NCBI GenBank assembly: GCA_046155225.1
Contig: JBJXED010000093.1
Span: 1-8,759, forward strand
Source of the DNA: JAKFVA01 sp046155225
Lineage (GTDB): Bacteria; Pseudomonadota; Gammaproteobacteria; Burkholderiales; Burkholderiaceae_C
DNA: 8,759 bases
Direction of reading: 5' to 3'
This document shows, in pieces, positions 6,665 through 8,759 of the stretch. The notes below the pieces were generated by a model. The model saw only the letters and a list, made by a program, of their open reading frames with translations, searched no databases and was not told the origin of the DNA. The position numbers were made by a program, and so were the translations under genes. Position 1 is the first letter of the stretch. The number at the start of each line of letters is the position of its first letter.

Positions 6665-6950
6665 ATCGCCCAAGCTGGCATTGAGCCCTCAGTGGGCAGT
6701 CGAAGTGACTGCTATGACAACGCCATGGTCGAAACGATCAATGGGTTGTACAAGACCGAATTGATCCACCACCGTGCTCCCTGGAAAAAGAAGGAGTCAC
6801 TTGAACTGGCCACCCTGCAATGGGTATTTTTGATTCAATCATTGTCGACTGCTGGAGCCGATTGGGTATATTCCACCGGCTCAGGCTGAGGCTGAGGCCA
6901 ACTACTATTGGCAACTCGCCGAGAAGACCGAAAACCCGTTTTTACTTTAA
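6665..6950 (+). pseudogene. IS3-family transposase (OrfB) C-terminal remnant, frameshifted
   Basis: Directly after the nhaR-like stop codon the same frame reads IAQAGIEPSVGSRSDCYDNA and continues METINGLYKTELIHHRAPW-like text (positions about 6725-6785). This is the hallmark of the end of the IS3-family DDE integrase, in the region leading to and including its last catalytic Glu (the E of VETINGLYK). After WVF (about 6830) the frame breaks. Adding one base shift recovers FNH..RLLEPIGYIPPAQAE and NYYWQLAEKTENP to a TAA at 6948-6950. The extra base is near 6831-6834 in a T-rich run. OrfA and the N-terminal two thirds of OrfB are absent. It cannot encode a working transposase. Confidence 0.88.
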
Positions 6951-6983
6951 CTAAACAGCCTCCACGAGAACCTGGGCGGCGCA
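6951..6983 (+). repeat. Probable right inverted repeat of the IS3-family remnant
   Basis: The sequence after the transposase stop (CTAAACAGCCTCC then GAACCTGGGCGG) resembles the terminal inverted repeats of IS3-group elements, whose outer ends typically read TGAACCGCCCCGG when reversed. The match is by eye and partial. The left repeat is missing, so the exact outer end near 6983 is approximate. Confidence 0.5.
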
Positions 6984-7025
6984 TATAAATTTTCATCACA
7001 TCAGCATCTTCCCAGGAGACCAACC
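6984..7025 (+). promoter_or_regulatory. Leader and ribosome binding site of the fused beta-oxidation gene
   Basis: A strong Shine-Dalgarno AGGAGA (7014-7019) lies six bases before the ATG at 7026 and fixes that start. TATAAAT (6984-6990) just outside the IS remnant could serve as a -10 element, but no good -35 is visible at the right spacing, so the promoter call is weak. Only about 42 bases separate the IS remnant from the gene. Confidence 0.5.
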
Positions 7026-8759
7026 ATGAGTTTTAGCGAATTTGAGTGCTTCAAAGTGACCCTGCCACAGCCCCACGTGGCGCAGGTGCTGATGGCCAGT
7101 GGCCGGCGCGGCAACCCGGTGGGGCTGAAGTTTCTGGCGGAACTGGGCCGGGTGTTCGACGAGGTGAGCGCCCATGCCGATGTGCGCGCCGTGGTGCTGG
7201 CCGCTGACGACAAAGACTTCAGCTTTGGTCTGGACTTGAAAGATGTCGCGCCCATGCTGATGGCTGGGTTGCAGGGTGGGCCGGCAGGGCACGAGGAACT
7301 CGAACGCACCGGCACCGCCTGGCAGCAGGCCTTGACCCGCATCGCCGAATGCCGCCAGCCGGTGATCGCGGCCGTCAGCGGCTGGTGCATTGGCGCGGGG
7401 CTGGAGTTGATCGCCGCGTGCGATGTGCGGCTGTGCAGCCAGGGCAGCACCTTCAGCCTGCGCGAGGTCAAGTTAGGCATCGTGTCGGACTTGGGCGGGC
7501 TGCAGCGTTTGCCGCAACTGGTTAGCCATGGCTGGCTGCGTCAGATGGCGTTTACCGGTGACGATTTCAATGCGGCGCAGGCGCTGCAAATGGGCCTGGT
7601 GAATGCCATCTACGAAACCCCGGAGCAAACCCGACAGGCCGCGTTGGCACAGGCCCTGCGCATCTCGCAAAACGCACCGCTGGTGGTGGCGGGCATCAAG
7701 CAAGTGCTGAATGCGCAAAGCGAGGCCAACGTGCAGCAAAGCCTGCGCCAGGCATTGATGTTGAATGCCAAGCTGTTTCAAACGCCAGACTTCACGGAAG
7801 CGATGATGGCGACCATCCAAAAGCGCCCCGCTGTGTTCACCGGGTCCATGGATGCCAAACCCGCGTCTAACCCATCCAACGAATCCCCGATGACCAAACT
7901 TCTCGCCAACCAACTCCTGGCCCAAGCCAGTGCCAACAGCGCCGGCAAATTCCTGAGTCAGTTTGACCTGGGAGCAGATGGCAGCTTGTTTCTGGATACG
8001 CGCAACAGCCCGCCAGTCGTTACCCAAACTGCCTCTCTTGCCAGCGACGAAAAGCCCCAAACCGTGATGACCCTGCCTGCTGCCGACATGACCGACATGC
8101 TGGCCGGACGGCTGGACCCGGTGAAGGCGTTCATGGGTGGGCGCATGAAAATTGATGGCGACATGTCGATTGCGATGAAGCTGGCGGCGCTGTTCAAGCC
8201 TGCGCCCAGCGCCAAGCCCGTTGCCGCTGCACAGCCTGTCGCAACCGTAAGCCCGGTTGTCGCAGCGCCACGCAGCCCAGCCACTCCAGCCCCGCTGCCC
8301 TCACAGCAGCCCCTCACCCCGCTGTACCCCGCGCAAAAACCCGGCGGCACTTACCCCCATCTCCTCGCCCCGCTCGACCTGGGCTTTACCACCTTGCGCA
8401 ACCGCGTGTTGATGGGCTCCATGCACGTGGGTCTGGAAGAGGTGGAGCATGGTTTTGAGCGCATGGCGGCGTTTTATGCCGAGCGGGCGCGCGGCGGCGT
8501 GGGCCTGATCGTCACCGGCGGCATTGCGCCCAACGACGAGGGCCGCCCCATGCAAGGCGGTGCCAAGCTGACCACGCAGCACGAGGCTGACGAGCACCGC
8601 GTCATCACTGAAGCCGTGCACGCGGCAGGCGGCAAAATCGCGCTGCAAATTCTGCACTTTGGCCGCTACTCCTACCAGGCCAACCAGGTAGCGCCCAGCC
8701 CGATCAAAGCGCCGATCAACCCCTTCACGCCGCATGAGCTGACGGGCGCTGAGGTAGAG
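7026..8759 (+). CDS. Fusion protein: dienoyl-CoA isomerase/enoyl-CoA hydratase + SCP2 carrier + FadH-type 2,4-dienoyl-CoA reductase (partial, runs off right edge)
   Basis: One frame of 578 codons with no stop from the ATG at 7026 to the end of the window. Residues 1-280 are a crotonase domain: an oxyanion-type segment DFSFGLDL (64-71), then CIGAGLELIAACD (121-133) and SLREVKLGIVSDLGGLQRLP (144-163). Aligned by eye, E127 and E147 match the two hydratase glutamates and D155 matches the extra Asp of delta3,5-delta2,4-dienoyl-CoA isomerases (ECH1). Residues 289-392 resemble an SCP2 lipid-carrier domain, including LPAADMTDMLAGRLDP and AFMGGRMKIDGDMSIAMKLA. Residues 393-441 are a Pro/Ala-rich linker. 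From 442 the sequence is FadH-like, with PHLLAPLDLGFTTLRNRVLM, then GSMHVGLEE and KIALQILHFGRYSY. E. coli FadH is about 670 residues, so a complete fusion near 1,100 residues is expected. Only about 137 residues of the FadH part are visible; its flavin, iron-sulfur and NADPH regions lie outside. Likely role: breakdown of unsaturated fatty acids in the cytoplasm. Confidence 0.9.
   Translation, partial: MSFSEFECFKVTLPQPHVAQVLMASGRRGNPVGLKFLAELGRVFDEVSAHADVRAVVLAADDKDFSFGLDLKDVAPMLMAGLQGGPAGHEELERTGTAWQQALTRIAECRQPVIAAVSGWCIGAGLELIAACDVRLCSQGSTFSLREVKLGIVSDLGGLQRLPQLVSHGWLRQMAFTGDDFNAAQALQMGLVNAIYETPEQTRQAALAQALRISQNAPLVVAGIKQVLNAQSEANVQQSLRQALMLNAKLFQTPDFTEAMMATIQKRPAVFTGSMDAKPASNPSNESPMTKLLANQLLAQASANSAGKFLSQFDLGADGSLFLDTRNSPPVVTQTASLASDEKPQTVMTLPAADMTDMLAGRLDPVKAFMGGRMKIDGDMSIAMKLAALFKPAPSAKPVAAAQPVATVSPVVAAPRSPATPAPLPSQQPLTPLYPAQKPGGTYPHLLAPLDLGFTTLRNRVLMGSMHVGLEEVEHGFERMAAFYAERARGGVGLIVTGGIAPNDEGRPMQGGAKLTTQHEADEHRVITEAVHAAGGKIALQILHFGRYSYQANQVAPSPIKAPINPFTPHELTGAEVE

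Noticed and set aside
5768..6673. Long minus-strand frame (301 codons)
   Set aside because: It is a mirror of the nhaR-like gene. The plus strand shows a clear LysR-type protein, and the minus product is His/Gln/Arg-rich shadow text.
7001..8735. Several minus-strand frames (7001-7480, 7473-8060, 7958-8350, 8301-8735)
   Set aside because: All lie opposite the continuous fused beta-oxidation frame and arise from its GC-rich codon use.
1..8759. CRISPR array, tRNA or rRNA genes
   Set aside because: No regularly spaced repeats and no tRNA- or rRNA-like segments were seen; nearly all sequence is accounted for by coding genes and IS debris.

Overview
The window looks like chromosome of a betaproteobacterium of the order Burkholderiales, most likely family Comamonadaceae (Rhodoferax/Polaromonas-like). 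This is inferred from the moderately high GC content, from the N-terminal style of the ArgA protein, and from the kinds of short HPF-like and zinc-ribbon proteins present. No tool was run, so the placement is a judgement.

Layout. Positions 1-1168 (minus) hold the N-terminal third of the DEAH-box RNA helicase HrpA, which runs off the left edge. Divergent from it, argA (N-acetylglutamate synthase, first step of arginine synthesis) lies at 1246-2595, followed on the same strand by an exported DUF547 protein (2730-3572). Convergent to that is an SbtA-family (DUF897) sodium/bicarbonate-type transporter (4617-3640, minus). Its start codon is only 19 bases downstream, on its own strand, from a near-perfect hairpin plus T-run that looks like an intrinsic terminator or attenuator. 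Upstream on the same strand is a compact three-gene set: a small two-helix membrane protein (5012-4794), a zf-TFIIB zinc-ribbon protein (5286-4996) and a short HPF/RaiA-like ribosome-associated protein (5653-5309). An nhaR-like LysR regulator (5783-6664) is transcribed divergently from this set across a 129-base intergenic region with several dyads. The nhaR stop codon directly abuts a decayed IS3-family transposase C-terminus (6665-6950, with one frameshift) and its probable right inverted repeat (to about 6983).

The most striking object is the last gene (7026 to beyond 8759, plus). It is one uninterrupted reading frame of at least 578 codons. It joins a crotonase-fold dienoyl-CoA isomerase/enoyl-CoA hydratase (about residues 1-280), an SCP2-type sterol/lipid-carrier domain (about 289-392), a Pro/Ala-rich linker (about 393-441) and the start of a FadH-type 2,4-dienoyl-CoA reductase (from about 442). 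The crotonase part carries the acidic residue typical of delta3,5-delta2,4-dienoyl-CoA isomerases. The fusion would therefore join two consecutive steps of unsaturated fatty-acid beta-oxidation through a lipid-carrier domain.

Functional reading. The central block (sbtA, small membrane protein, zinc ribbon, HPF-like, nhaR) may be an ion, pH or bicarbonate-linked stress module under the NhaR-like regulator; this is inferred from gene order only. The left part is housekeeping, and the right part is fatty-acid catabolism separated from the rest by insertion-sequence debris.
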